The notes beneath the pieces were generated by a model that saw only the letters and a list, made by a program, of their open reading frames with translations, searched no databases and was not told where the DNA came from. From Palsa-189 sp963803735 (GTDB lineage: Bacteria; Acidobacteriota; Terriglobia; Acidiferrales; UBA7541), in the NCBI GenBank assembly GCA_963803735.1, contig CAWDNV010000030.1, positions 1 to 64,000 of the forward strand: 64,000 nucleotides of DNA. The letters are read 5' to 3'. The position numbers and the translations under genes were made by a program. Of the stretch, positions 33,266 through 43,408 are shown one piece after another (within the stretch, counting starts at the first letter, position 1; each line of letters starts with the position of its first letter).

Positions 33266-33987
33266 GATTCATCTCCTCGAGAGACTCTGTTTTGAATCCG
33301 TTCGTCGAAACCAAGAAATGCAACCGGCTCTCCATCCCGGAAATCGTTGAGCGCAAAGCACAAAGGACCGCGCTCGTCAGGTCATACTCGGGAAAATGAC
33401 GAGCAATGAGCAATAACCTGGGTACGCGCGGCGCTATTTGGGCGCGTTCTCGAAACAGCGGGCGGCGACGCCGAATGCTCGAGATACTTTTGTGTCCCGA
33501 ATTCTGTTCGGGTTTCCACAGGATGTATGCGCGAGGCTGCTTGATTTGAGCCCTAGCATAGCTAGCACGTAAACCATGAGAGCTGCGCGTTGACAGTGCC
33601 CTATCCGCAAGATTTTAGGAGGCGGCAATCCATCGAAACTCTGACATCAATGAAGCAAGGGACTGCTCCTCGCACGAGTATTTCCTCAGGAATCTTGCCT
33701 CCAACTGGCGCAGGATCGACGCCCGAGTGAATGCGTCGCACCTCCAGGTTGGAAAATGTCAATCGGTGAACACACCGGCGGACAGCCAGGGGAACGGATG
33801 ACCAGTCGGATTCAGGCGGCGCTCCCGAATCGCAGAAGGCGTTTCGTTGAGCTTACGGGAGAAGGCGAATCTATCGCGGTCGGAACAGGAATAGGGCGAC
33901 CACCAGAGGCGTTTGGCGCTTAAACGCCGTTAAACCGATACCAACGTACAATGGACACACTGTTCGAGTGGAGCACACTATTAGACT
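33266..33987. other. Intergenic region with a motif shared with 48560-48599
   Basis: About 720 bases between divergent genes. Short minus-strand frames lack recognisable domains. Near its right end AACCGATACCAACGTACAATGGA lies at 33933-33955 (first 20 bases AACCGATACCAACGTACAAT), close to the two-component genes. A related, partly duplicated version lies ahead of the sigma-54 activator cluster at 48560-48599. No other structure was noticed. Confidence 0.45.
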
Positions 33988-34377
33988 ATGGAGTCCCGCC
34001 GAGAAACGGCAACACGTGCGCTAGTATCGGTCGTTGATGACGACGAGTCAGTACGGGAATCGCTACCCGACTTGCTAAAGGAGTTTGGCTTCGAAGTCCA
34101 AGCCTTTTCTTCCGGACAAGAATTCCTCGCGTCCGATTGGATGAATCGGACCAGCTGTCTCATTCTGGACATCGCGATGCCCGGTATGACCGGACTCGAT
34201 CTCCAACAAGAATTGCACCGCCGAGGCCAAAAGATTCCGACTGTTTTCATAACCGCTCAGGCGGATACGGCTTTGCGGGCGAGGGCGTTCGAAGGAGGAG
34301 CTGTGGGCTTCCTCCTCAAGCCATTCAGCGATACAGCATTGCTTGAGTCAGTCGAGACTGCACTTCGAACGAGCTAA
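33988..34377 (+). CDS. Single-domain response regulator (receiver only)
   Basis: 129 residues. A complete receiver: VSVVDDDESVRESL supplies the acidic pocket, SCLILDIAMPGMTGLDLQ the phosphorylated Asp, VFITAQAD the Thr and FLLKPFSDTAL the Lys. No output domain follows, so it works by protein contacts or as a phosphate sink. No clear ribosome site precedes the ATG. It lies ahead of a FixJ-type regulator and faces the giant histidine kinase, a natural partner. Confidence 0.9.
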   Translation: MESRRETATRALVSVVDDDESVRESLPDLLKEFGFEVQAFSSGQEFLASDWMNRTSCLILDIAMPGMTGLDLQQELHRRGQKIPTVFITAQADTALRARAFEGGAVGFLLKPFSDTALLESVETALRTS

Positions 34378-34630
34378 GGGAGTTTCTGTGGCGCCACCGA
34401 ACATCTCTGTAATCCCCTTCGAGGCCCCATTCGACGACGACGTCTTTCCCGAATGTCCTGTTCTTCACGGTGTGACGGTTTCCCCGAAAGCAAGCGACGA
34501 AGGGGCGAACAAACTGGTCTCGGAGGGCTGCCTTTCAGCTCCAGCGAGCTCTTCGCGGAAACGGTGCGACAACGTTAGTGGATGTACAATGAAGCAAGCG
34601 CAGCGTTCCCTGTGCATCGGGACTATCCCT

Positions 34631-35260
34631 ATGTCCAACGCCACGCCCATCGTGTTCATTGTCGACGACGATGTATCGGTGCGCGAATCCCTCGAATTGT
34701 TGATTCGCTACGAAGGTTGGCAGGCTGAGATGTTCGCGTCCGCGGACGAATTCCTTTCTCGACCGCGCGCGCTTGTCCCGAGCTGTCTGATTCTCGACCT
34801 GTCCCTTCCGGGTCTGAGCGGTCTTGACTTGCAGAAGCGCATCGCGAGCGAGCGCACGGATATGCCGATCATCTTCATTACGGGATACGGGGACGTCCCC
34901 TCGACTGTCCAGGCGATGAAAGCTGGCGCAGCCGAATTCCTCACCAAGCCATTCAAGGACGACGCTTTGTTGAACGCTGTCCGGCAAGCCATCGAGCGCA
35001 GCCGCTCCGCCCTTGATCGGGACGCTGAGTTGCAGCAGCTCCGCGACTGTTATGGGTCGCTTAGCCATCGCGAACAGCAGGTTATGGCGTTGGTGGTCAG
35101 CGGACTCTTGAACAAGCAGGTGGCCAGCGATCTCGGGATCAGCGAGATCACTGTGAAAGCGCACAGAGGCCAAATGATGCGCAAGATGAAGGCCAGCTCG
35201 CTGCCAGATCTGGTGAGAATGGCCGCGCTCCTCGGGTTGCGTCATGCGCCGAAGCACTGA
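34631..35260 (+). CDS. FixJ/NarL-type response regulator
   Basis: 209 residues from the ATG at 34631 (MSNATPIVFIVDDDVSVRES); the frame runs back to 34343 without similarity, and 34589 is another ATG. Receiver: IVDDD, CLILDLSLPGLSGLDLQ (phospho-Asp), IIFITGYGDVPSTVQAMKAGAAEFLTKPF (Thr, Lys). The LuxR-type HTH is SLSHREQQVMALVVSGLLNKQVASDLGISEITVKAHRGQMMRKM near residues 135-180. As in FixJ, it is paired with a histidine kinase with an AHEVNQPL-type H box, here the convergent giant kinase. It probably activates transcription when phosphorylated. Confidence 0.93.
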   Translation: MSNATPIVFIVDDDVSVRESLELLIRYEGWQAEMFASADEFLSRPRALVPSCLILDLSLPGLSGLDLQKRIASERTDMPIIFITGYGDVPSTVQAMKAGAAEFLTKPFKDDALLNAVRQAIERSRSALDRDAELQQLRDCYGSLSHREQQVMALVVSGLLNKQVASDLGISEITVKAHRGQMMRKMKASSLPDLVRMAALLGLRHAPKH

Positions 35261-35501
35261 CAATCCGCGACCCTATCTTTTCGCCGCCTGGACCGCGATA
35301 ATAGCCATCGCCGGATCGGAGCCGACGCGTAGATACAGTCGTGATTTCAATGGGCTGAACGAGTGACGCGGAGACCTCGCAAGACCAGTACGACTGTAAC
35401 TGTATGCTCGCCTCAATACCGGTAAGAGGTGCTTATTCGTGCGCGAAAGAAACCGCTCGCGCTGATCCCCCTCGGAATGCTTCGAGCGAACCACGATTCA
35501 C

Positions 35502-38500
35502 TTATCTTGTTGAAAGCGAATCCACAGGAATGGAGAACGCAAACGTTGCGCCCGGACCGTTGTTCGGTTCGACCCACATGCGGCCGCGATGTCTCTCGAT
35601 GATCGAGCGACTGACCGACAGCCCGATACCCATGCCTCCTTGCTTGGTTGTATAAAACGCATCGAACAGCTTGTCGAGACTCTGGCGGTCGAGGCCCACG
35701 CCGGAATCCCGAACACTGAGGCGAACACTTGCATCGCTGTCTATTTCGGTCCGGAGCACCAACTGCCGAGGACGATTGTTGACCTCCGTCATCGCCTCGG
35801 AGGCATTGCGAAGCAGGTTCATAATCACCTGCTGGAGTTGGATGCGATCGCCCATGATGAGGGGCAAGGGCTCCGCCAACTCTGGCTGGAGAACCACGCG
35901 GTTCCTTTGAAGGTCGTTCACCGACAGCGCCACCACCTCCCGCGTCGCCTCGTTCAGATCCACCGGCTCCAACGTGAATTCCCTCCTACTGAACAAGGCC
36001 CGCAATCGCGTGATCACGTCGGCGGCGCGTTGGCCATCCCGAAGGGTTCGTCTGGTGGTTTCACGTGCGCCATTGATGTTCGGAGGATCGGCATCTAGCA
36101 TGCGAAGGCATGTTCCAGCGTTGGTGATGATGCCCGAGAGCGGCTGATTGACCTCATGTGCGATCGACGCGGTCAACGTACTCAGGGCCGCGACTCTCTG
36201 CGCATCAACGAAACGCTCGTGGGCCCGCCTGAGCTCGGATTCGGCCCCCTTGCGGTCGTCAATGTCGGAAAGCAGAACGTACCAGCGAACGATCTGACCG
36301 CTTGAGTCGTGAAGAGGAAGCCCGCGAATCTGAAACCAGCGGTAGGCGCCATCGAAGCGCCGGATGCGCGCCTCGAAGTCGTATGCCTCGCCTGACGTGA
36401 TGGAGTGCGTAAACACCTGGGAGACACGAGCCACGTCCTCGGAATGGATGGTCCCGTTTGTGCCCCACTGTCGCATGGCTTCCAGCGGCTGGCCGCAGTA
36501 CTCGACGAGTTGGCGGTTGACGGCCTCGACCTCGCCGGTCGGCGCCAGTATGGCGACCATGCCTGGAATCGTTTCCAGTACGAGCCGGGCCTGGCGCTCG
36601 CTTTCGTGCAGCGCCCGCTGCGCCTGCTTTTGCTCCGTCAAGTCGACGACGAACCCCAAGCCCTCGTCGGGTACTCCTTCGAACGTCGTGCCCCCGGCCA
36701 GCACCGGCACGCGGGTGCCGTCCTTCCTCAGGAGCTCCTTTTCCTCCGCCTTGTGCCCTCCACCCCCCCTCACCTCTTCCAGAACGCCAAGATCGCTCTC
36801 CCGCCATTCTGGCGGGGTAATATCGCTCCAGCGCAGACGGCCCGAGACCAGGTCCTCCCGGCTGTACCCGACGATGCGCAGAAACTCTTCGTTGGCATCC
36901 ACGACTCGACCGTCGGCATGCCAGATGGAGATCCCAACGATGTTGGCGTCGATCAGGCGCCGGACCCTGGCCTCGCGCTCCTGAAGATCACGATAGAGCC
37001 GCGCGTTCTCGATCGAAATGGCGGCTTCGGAGGCCAGCAGCTTCAGTAGGGCCATCCGCGCGGGCGTGAAGACGCCGGAAGTCAGGCTGTTTTCCAGGTA
37101 GAGGACACCGACCATTCGGGTTTGCTTGAGCAGTGGCATGCAGAGCATCGAACGTGGGCGTTGCTGGCGAATGTAGGGATCGCCGGAAAAGGCGTTCTCG
37201 CCGGAAGCGTCGTGCAGGAGAACGGCTTCTCTCGTGCGGAGAACGTATTGGAAAGCCGACTCCGGAAGCTGCTCGGCAGTGACATTCGATTCGCGCAGAG
37301 CGACGGTGACACCGGCACTGCTGATGCCGGCTTCGGCCTCGACTCGATACCCGCTGCCTCGCGGAAGAACCAGGAGGCCGCGCTCGGCGCCCGCGTGCTC
37401 CAGGGCCAGGCGCATGACGGTGGCGATGAGCTTCTCCAGGTCGATCTCACCCGACACGGCCTGCAAGACCTTGAGGACCACCCCCAAATCGAGCTGGTCG
37501 ACCGGCGTTTCTACTGTGCGTGAGGGATCATCCAGGCGCCGGTCCGCTTCCCTCAGGTGGGGATGGAGCTCGTCGAGCTGCCGGACCTTCCCGTCGGATC
37601 CCCAATGAGCATAGCGGTGCCGGGCGTCCCGCATGTAGGCCTTCGCGATCCTGTCGAACCCCCGGGCCTCATAGAAACGCGCGGCCAGCTCCAGGGCGAG
37701 CGCCTCGTTGTGGACGAAGCCGCTCTCACTCGCTGACTGGATGGCTCTGTCGTAGAGCCGCATGGCTTCTCGATCCTGCCCCTCGATGCGCGCGATTTCC
37801 GCCGCCACCAAGGCGGCGCCGTTCTCGAAATTCTCTGGGCAATTCCGCGCCCAGAATTCGAGTTTTCGAAGATGCTCCACCATGGCATCGAGGTGCCGGC
37901 AGCGTTCATCGGGAGGTGCGGAGTCGCAAACTCCGGCGTGCGTCAGGGCACTGAAGAGCTCATATTCAACCAGCTCGATCTGCGTGGGGGCTGTCGATAG
38001 CAGTCCTTGCGCTCTAATCGAAGCATCGAGGGCCGCCGCGCAGTCTCCTGCATAGAAGCGAACCTGCAAGATCCGAACCCAATACCAAAACTCGCAGACA
38101 AGCACGTGTGGCTCGCGCTGAAAATGGTTCTGAATGCGAAGTTCGTCAAACCGATCGTCGTCCAAAAAGCCGAACCGACGCGTCAGGCCACGGAGGTTTC
38201 GGGCGAATGTCGCGAGGATATTTGCGCGGTCGATGTAATCGCTGAAGCCCGCCCGCCGGCAGAACTCCACGCAAATCTCGGCTTCTTTCTCCACCTCGAC
38301 GAGCGGATTTCCCGCGAACAGAAGGTTGGTGACACTCTCGCAGGCGGAATACACGGCCGAGCCGCGATCCCCCGACTGGTTGGCGACGTCGAAGGTGGCG
38401 CTGCCGAGCTCGCGACAGCCCGCGATGTGCCTCGTCCAGCGCATGAGACCGTTCGAAAAGAACAGGCTGACGTTGGCCTCGAACTTCCGGAGCCCCGTGC

Positions 38501-41402
38501 GTTCAACCAATTCATAGCCGAGCTGGCCAAAGCGAAAGCCGGCTTCGAAGTCGCCGAAGTTCCAGGCGGCGATATACCCGACGTTTTCATACGCGGTGCA
38601 CGAACTGTCGCAATGTCCTCGTTCAAGACTGATGTCTGCGGCTGCGCACGCGATCAGGGAAACAAGATTCTTATCAATGGTCCATGCACCCTGGAACACC
38701 TTGGCCAGAACATCCATGATGGCGCGGGACGTGGGATCGGTCATCACAGGCCGTTCGGCGAGCTCGTCGATTCCAATCCCATCGAGCTTCGAGTAGATCT
38801 GGCCGTAGGCTGTGTGCGCCTGTGCTTCCGTCGGGTGAATGGGAATGTCGAGCCCGGCGTCCCGCAGGCACTCGAGGCACACCGCAGCCCCACGTTCGGG
38901 CTGCTGGAGGGCCATTTGGACGTCGGACGCCAGACAGGCCACGGACGCTCGCTGGACCGTGCTCGCCGCGCGAGACCAGAGCAGCCCGAGGTGTTCTTCT
39001 GCTGAAGCGATCTCGCCCATCAGGAATTCACATTCTGCTCGATGAAGCTCTAGTTCGAAGATCAGGTTCTGCCGACGCTCCCAAGCGTCCTTTGGCACCA
39101 GCGCTACGCCAGCGCTCAGATAGCTCAGCGCAGAGGCCCAGGCCGCGGCGTCCTTCGCTCGCTTGCCGGCAATCAGGTTGAGCTCGGCCAGTTGCTCACG
39201 TTCGGCCGTGGCCATGAACGCAGGGGCGCGGTTGAGTTGACCAACGATCTCGAAAATGGCCTCATGGCGCTTGTTGTCGGTGTTGTGCTCGAGCAGCAGC
39301 CTTCCTATCCGAAGATGCGCTTGCGCACGTTGCTCTTCCGACATGAGCGAATAGGCCGCCTCCTGGATTCGGTCGTGCACGAACTGGTATGAGTCCTCCG
39401 AACGAACGATCAGTTCCAATCGGCGTGCCTCCCAGAGATCAGAATGGACCTCTTCGTCCGACGTTCCGTGAATGATCGAAAGGAAGGACGTCTCGGCTCT
39501 GTTCCCCACGCAGACCAATTCCTTCAGTGCTTCTTGGCTGGTCGGGGGAAGCCGGTTCAATTTCCCGACCATGAGGTCCACGACATTGTCCGTATAGCCC
39601 TTGGCCTGGATGGACCCCAGATCCCAGAGCCATTTCGACTGGCTGGCGTCGAACGTGATTGACCCCTCCTCGACCAACTGCTGAATGAACTGAATGGCGA
39701 AGAATGGATTGCCGGCAGTTTTTTGGTGCACCAGCTCCGCCAGCAGGATCGCGCGATGCGGTTCGCAATGAACCATATCCGCGATCAGGTGCGCCACGTC
39801 TTCCTGGTTGAGCGCAGCCAGGACGATCTCCCGCACGGCGGCGCCCTGTTCCCGGAGTCTCGCGACCTTGCGCATCAGCAGATGCGACGCATCGACTTCG
39901 GTGTCCCGATAAGCCCCAATCAGCAGCAGGTAGCGCAGGTCGCGCTGGATGAATATGTCCTCCAGCAGGTCGAGCGTGGCCGTATCGAGCCACTGCAGAT
40001 CGTCAAGGAACAGTGCTAGCGGATGCTCCGCTCGTGCGAATACGCCGATCAGCCGGCGAAGCGTCAACTGGAAGCGGGCCTTTGCGTCCGTCGGCGAAAG
40101 CTCGGGAACCGCGGGCTGCTCTCCGATAATAAATTTCAGCTCGGGGATGAGTTCCACGACAAGTGTGCCGTTCGGGGCCAGAGCCTGTCGAAGATCATCG
40201 CGCCAGGTGCTCAGTTCAGTCTCGGATTTGCTTAGAAGACGACGGATCAGGCTCTGGAAGGCTTGCGCAAGGGTGGCGTAGGGAATATCGCGCTTAAGCT
40301 GATCGAACTTGCCGGATGCGAACTGGCCGTGCGTACGGACCAGAACTTTGTGCAACTCATTGACGAGCGACGACTTCCCGATACCGGGGTGGCCGCTGAC
40401 GAGGACCAGCGAAGGTGTGCCGCTCTCGACGACGTGCTCGAAAGCGGCGAGCAAGGCATTGATCTCGCTCTCGCGCCCGTACAGAGCCTCCGGGATCAGC
40501 AGCCGATCCGGTCGATCGTGCTCGCCGAGAGGGAACTCGCGGATCGCACGGCGGGTTTCCCACTCGCTCAGGCAGCGCCGCAGATCGCGCTCGACGCCGG
40601 CGGCCGTCTGATACCGCTCTTCCGGGCTCTTCGCCAGCAGCTTCATGATGATCGTGGAGACCTGGGAGGGGACATATGCGAAGCGCGCGTGGAGCGGTGC
40701 CGGCTTTCGCGCAATATGGCCGTGCACCCATTCCATGGGATCGGAGGCCGTGAAGGGAAGGTCTCCGGTGAGCGCTTGATAGAGTGTGACTCCCAGCGAG
40801 TAGAGGTCGCTGCGGGAGTCGATCGAACGGTTCATCCTGCCGGTTTGTTCAGGGGCCATGTGCGACAGAGTTCCCGCGATCAATTCGGGAGGTTCGGGCG
40901 ACTGACGCTCGCGCGGCAGGCGGGAAGCTATTCCGAAACCCATCAGCCATACACGGTCCCGCGAGGGATTGACCAGGATATTGGCGGGCTTGATGTCCTT
41001 GTGGACGAGGCCGCGTTCGTGCAGCCGAACCATTGCGGCCGCCAACGCGATAGCGATTCGAAGGAAGCCGCCGACTTCCATGGGCTGCGCGAGCAGACGA
41101 TCGAGCGGCTCGCCGTCGTGGTACTCGAGCATCAGCACCGTGGCACCACGCTCCCGCATAAGTTCCACCGGACGCAACGCCCAGGCGCCGTCGATATGGT
41201 CCTTCAACTCATATTCGTGAGCAAAACGACTGACGGTGTCGGGTGGCGGATGCTCGGCTGCGGGAAGCACCGCGAGGCATGTTTGGCGCGTGCCGTCAGG
41301 GCTCTTGCGCCAGATTCTGTAGACCCTGCGCTCGCCGTCGTCCCACAACGCCTCGGGAGCGGCATCTACGCCGGCAGCGTCGAGCCAGGACGACCGATTC
41401 AT
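35502..41402 (-). CDS. Giant kinase-like/AAA ATPase/GAF-PAS-PAS histidine kinase
   Basis: 1966 residues. Order: Ser/Thr kinase-like domain (about 15-285), AAA-type ATPase with Walker A SGHPGIGKSSL (about 300-640), a long TPR-like helical region (to about 1300), GAF (1320-1465), PAS (1470-1595), PAS (1600-1730), HisKA with TASIAHEVNQPLSG (about 1740) and HATPase_c with DSGVGLDRQSLDKLFDAFYTTKQGGMGIGLS at the end. In the kinase part the catalytic loop is HKDIKPANILVN, but the DFG Asp is Gly (LMGFGIAS) and no VAIK-type Lys is apparent, so it may not phosphorylate. The architecture is typical of large signalling proteins of Acidobacteriota and cyanobacteria. AAGG precedes the ATG. Likely partners are the receiver and FixJ-type proteins encoded opposite. 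Confidence 0.92.
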   Translation of the reverse strand: MNRSSWLDAAGVDAAPEALWDDGERRVYRIWRKSPDGTRQTCLAVLPAAEHPPPDTVSRFAHEYELKDHIDGAWALRPVELMRERGATVLMLEYHDGEPLDRLLAQPMEVGGFLRIAIALAAAMVRLHERGLVHKDIKPANILVNPSRDRVWLMGFGIASRLPRERQSPEPPELIAGTLSHMAPEQTGRMNRSIDSRSDLYSLGVTLYQALTGDLPFTASDPMEWVHGHIARKPAPLHARFAYVPSQVSTIIMKLLAKSPEERYQTAAGVERDLRRCLSEWETRRAIREFPLGEHDRPDRLLIPEALYGRESEINALLAAFEHVVESGTPSLVLVSGHPGIGKSSLVNELHKVLVRTHGQFASGKFDQLKRDIPYATLAQAFQSLIRRLLSKSETELSTWRDDLRQALAPNGTLVVELIPELKFIIGEQPAVPELSPTDAKARFQLTLRRLIGVFARAEHPLALFLDDLQWLDTATLDLLEDIFIQRDLRYLLLIGAYRDTEVDASHLLMRKVARLREQGAAVREIVLAALNQEDVAHLIADMVHCEPHRAILLAELVHQKTAGNPFFAIQFIQQLVEEGSITFDASQSKWLWDLGSIQAKGYTDNVVDLMVGKLNRLPPTSQEALKELVCVGNRAETSFLSIIHGTSDEEVHSDLWEARRLELIVRSEDSYQFVHDRIQEAAYSLMSEEQRAQAHLRIGRLLLEHNTDNKRHEAIFEIVGQLNRAPAFMATAEREQLAELNLIAGKRAKDAAAWASALSYLSAGVALVPKDAWERRQNLIFELELHRAECEFLMGEIASAEEHLGLLWSRAASTVQRASVACLASDVQMALQQPERGAAVCLECLRDAGLDIPIHPTEAQAHTAYGQIYSKLDGIGIDELAERPVMTDPTSRAIMDVLAKVFQGAWTIDKNLVSLIACAAADISLERGHCDSSCTAYENVGYIAAWNFGDFEAGFRFGQLGYELVERTGLRKFEANVSLFFSNGLMRWTRHIAGCRELGSATFDVANQSGDRGSAVYSACESVTNLLFAGNPLVEVEKEAEICVEFCRRAGFSDYIDRANILATFARNLRGLTRRFGFLDDDRFDELRIQNHFQREPHVLVCEFWYWVRILQVRFYAGDCAAALDASIRAQGLLSTAPTQIELVEYELFSALTHAGVCDSAPPDERCRHLDAMVEHLRKLEFWARNCPENFENGAALVAAEIARIEGQDREAMRLYDRAIQSASESGFVHNEALALELAARFYEARGFDRIAKAYMRDARHRYAHWGSDGKVRQLDELHPHLREADRRLDDPSRTVETPVDQLDLGVVLKVLQAVSGEIDLEKLIATVMRLALEHAGAERGLLVLPRGSGYRVEAEAGISSAGVTVALRESNVTAEQLPESAFQYVLRTREAVLLHDASGENAFSGDPYIRQQRPRSMLCMPLLKQTRMVGVLYLENSLTSGVFTPARMALLKLLASEAAISIENARLYRDLQEREARVRRLIDANIVGISIWHADGRVVDANEEFLRIVGYSREDLVSGRLRWSDITPPEWRESDLGVLEEVRGGGGHKAEEKELLRKDGTRVPVLAGGTTFEGVPDEGLGFVVDLTEQKQAQRALHESERQARLVLETIPGMVAILAPTGEVEAVNRQLVEYCGQPLEAMRQWGTNGTIHSEDVARVSQVFTHSITSGEAYDFEARIRRFDGAYRWFQIRGLPLHDSSGQIVRWYVLLSDIDDRKGAESELRRAHERFVDAQRVAALSTLTASIAHEVNQPLSGIITNAGTCLRMLDADPPNINGARETTRRTLRDGQRAADVITRLRALFSRREFTLEPVDLNEATREVVALSVNDLQRNRVVLQPELAEPLPLIMGDRIQLQQVIMNLLRNASEAMTEVNNRPRQLVLRTEIDSDASVRLSVRDSGVGLDRQSLDKLFDAFYTTKQGGMGIGLSVSRSIIERHRGRMWVEPNNGPGATFAFSIPVDSLSTR

Positions 41403-41920
41403 TGCGGACCTTGCTGCCCACGACCCGCGGGCTCGCTCGTCCTCGCCGCTCGGTGCGCGACGCGACGAGGATGAGTTCCACCACGGCGGAGCGAAACATC
41501 ACGTCGCAGTTGCAAAAAGTCAGACCGCACGATCAAAACTCCAGCTTCAACCCGAATTGCATGATTCGAGGATTTACGCTCATCGCGCTGATCTTTCCGA
41601 ACGTGCTCGGACTCGAGACATCGCCCGCGGGATTGGCAAAATTGGCCCAATTGAAGATGTTGAAGACCTCCCAGCGGAACATAAGACTGGCCTTCTCGCC
41701 GAGTTTTGTCCGCTTGATGAGAGCCGTGTCGACGTTGCGTTGGCCAGGTCCTCTCAGAATATTTCTTCCCAGGTCTCCAAAGATCGTCCCGCCACCAGTC
41801 ACTGGAAACTTTCCATCGATGAGGGCTCCGTCAGAAATGAATGGCGCGGTAACGAATGCGCCGGTGTTAAAGAACTGATTGATGCGGCTGCTCACGCTCC
41901 CGGTCCGGCGCGCATCTTCT

Positions 41921-43408
41921 AACAGCACGTGTCTAAACCAGGCGTTTCACGAATGACGACGAAAAGTTGCAGCAGCGTTTTGATCGTGATGAAACTCGAG
42001 CCTCGTCGTGAGCATTGGCGGACCAGAGCGCGAAATGGTCTCCCAATGCCTGCATGACAGCCAAAATCGCCAAAAGATCGTCAACAATCCTGTCATGAGC
42101 CGCTCTTGGCTTGCCTGAGCCATACCTCGACCGCATCAGGAGCGCGAGGTTGCATGCGACGGCTTGAATCAGAACCTTCTTGTGCACGTTTTCTTTTCCT
42201 CGTACGTAAAGCCGGTCCAGTCCACCAGTATCAAACTGATGCGCGAAGTTCCTCTCGATCCGTTCACCCCTCCGCCGCTGCAAACCCTTGCCACGGTCCC
42301 CGAAAATCCGACGCCGATTGCCGTACACAGCAGCCTTCTCCTCCGCCTTGCCATTCCAGTTGCGCGTGCCGCGATCGGGTTCGGCGATATAGGTCCGCAC
42401 TTCCATCTCCGCAAGGCCGAGCATGACGTCATTGCTGTGATAGCCCTTGTCCGCCACCACTTCTTGCACTCCGTCGGGATGCACTTCATACTTGCCTTCC
42501 GGCGTCTTTTCGGCAATCACGTCGGCCACTGCGATCGCTGCCTCAATCACCGTTTCCTGGATCGTCGTCGTGTCCGCCGCAGCTCCGCCGTGCGTGGTGA
42601 CCGCAACGATGGCCCCGCTTTCCATGTCCACCGCGTTCTCGGCTTTGTAGGCCAGCGCCGTTCGTCCGTCCTTTAGTTTCGTGATCTCGGCGTCTTCATC
42701 ACTCGGGCTGTTCCAGTCTTCATTGGATGTCTTCTTCTTACGCTTGCGGTCCATGCGGAGCAACGCTGCCGCGTCTTTGGCGTCGATACCTTCGGCTTCG
42801 GCAAGGCGCTTCAAATACGCCATGTAGCTTTCGCCCGTATCGCGGCGCACGATCGACTTCATGGCTGCGTTCGCCTCGAGAGTTGTCGAATCCACACCGA
42901 TCGTTTTGCCATTGATTAGACCGGACTGCGCCAGTCGCTCCAACACAAAGCTGAAGATTCGCTGGTGGGTTTCGACGTCCATCAGGCGTCGAGTGCGCGA
43001 GATGGTGACGTGATCCGGTGTCTTCTCATCGAGTCCGATCGAAAGGAACTGCCGTAGTGTGAGCGAATCGGCAACACGCCAGGCGATGCCGCGCTCGCTG
43101 TCGAGTCCCTCGAAAAAGCCGATCATCATGATGCGGAAATACTGGCCCGGAGGCAGCGACGGACGTCCTAACGTCTGGTGATAGAAGCTGGCGCAACTGG
43201 CCTCACAGAACTGATCGAACTGGCCATTGTCGAGGACTTCGTTGAGCCGTTTGTAGAAAGGATGACCCGGTGCTGTTGGAAGCTCGCCCCCGTACCAGAG
43301 TCCTTCCTGCCTTTGTCTCTTCTTCCGCGTACCCATCGCCATAGGGTCGATTGTAAGGCCAAAACACTCCCGGTGCTACATGTTTTTGGACTTTAGACAC
43401 GGGCTGTT
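41921..43408 (-). mobile_element. IS1182-like insertion sequence
   Basis: 1488 bases. The ends are AACAGCACGTGTCTAAA (41921-41937) and its inverted counterpart at 43392-43408, matching at 16 of 17 positions. One intact transposase gene fills the element. It sits inside the TonB-dependent receptor gene. No target-site duplication is obvious, and the flanks rejoin in frame when the element is cut at exactly these positions, so it is possible that the true ends are a few bases further in and that part of the repeat belongs to the target. Confidence 0.85.
41933..43342 (-). CDS. IS1182-family DDE transposase
   Basis: 469 residues, full length. N-terminal DUF772-like region: LPPGQYFRIMMIGFFEGLDSERGIAWRVADSLTLRQFLSIGLDEKTPDHVTISRTRRLM. 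Catalytic DDE core: GKTIGVDSTTLEANAAMKSIVRR (first Asp), GVQEVVADKGYHSNDVMLGL (second Asp), and the ERIERNFAHQFDTGGLDRLYVRGKENVHKKVLIQA region (Glu). No frameshift or stop, so the element may be active. It is on the same strand as the interrupted receptor gene. Confidence 0.92.
   Translation of the reverse strand: MAMGTRKKRQRQEGLWYGGELPTAPGHPFYKRLNEVLDNGQFDQFCEASCASFYHQTLGRPSLPPGQYFRIMMIGFFEGLDSERGIAWRVADSLTLRQFLSIGLDEKTPDHVTISRTRRLMDVETHQRIFSFVLERLAQSGLINGKTIGVDSTTLEANAAMKSIVRRDTGESYMAYLKRLAEAEGIDAKDAAALLRMDRKRKKKTSNEDWNSPSDEDAEITKLKDGRTALAYKAENAVDMESGAIVAVTTHGGAAADTTTIQETVIEAAIAVADVIAEKTPEGKYEVHPDGVQEVVADKGYHSNDVMLGLAEMEVRTYIAEPDRGTRNWNGKAEEKAAVYGNRRRIFGDRGKGLQRRRGERIERNFAHQFDTGGLDRLYVRGKENVHKKVLIQAVACNLALLMRSRYGSGKPRAAHDRIVDDLLAILAVMQALGDHFALWSANAHDEARVSSRSKRCCNFSSSFVKRLV

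Noticed and set aside
40263..41474. A 403-residue plus-strand open frame over the giant kinase gene
   Set aside because: It is antisense to the well-supported kinase-like domain, has no recognisable motif and follows from the high GC content of codon third positions.
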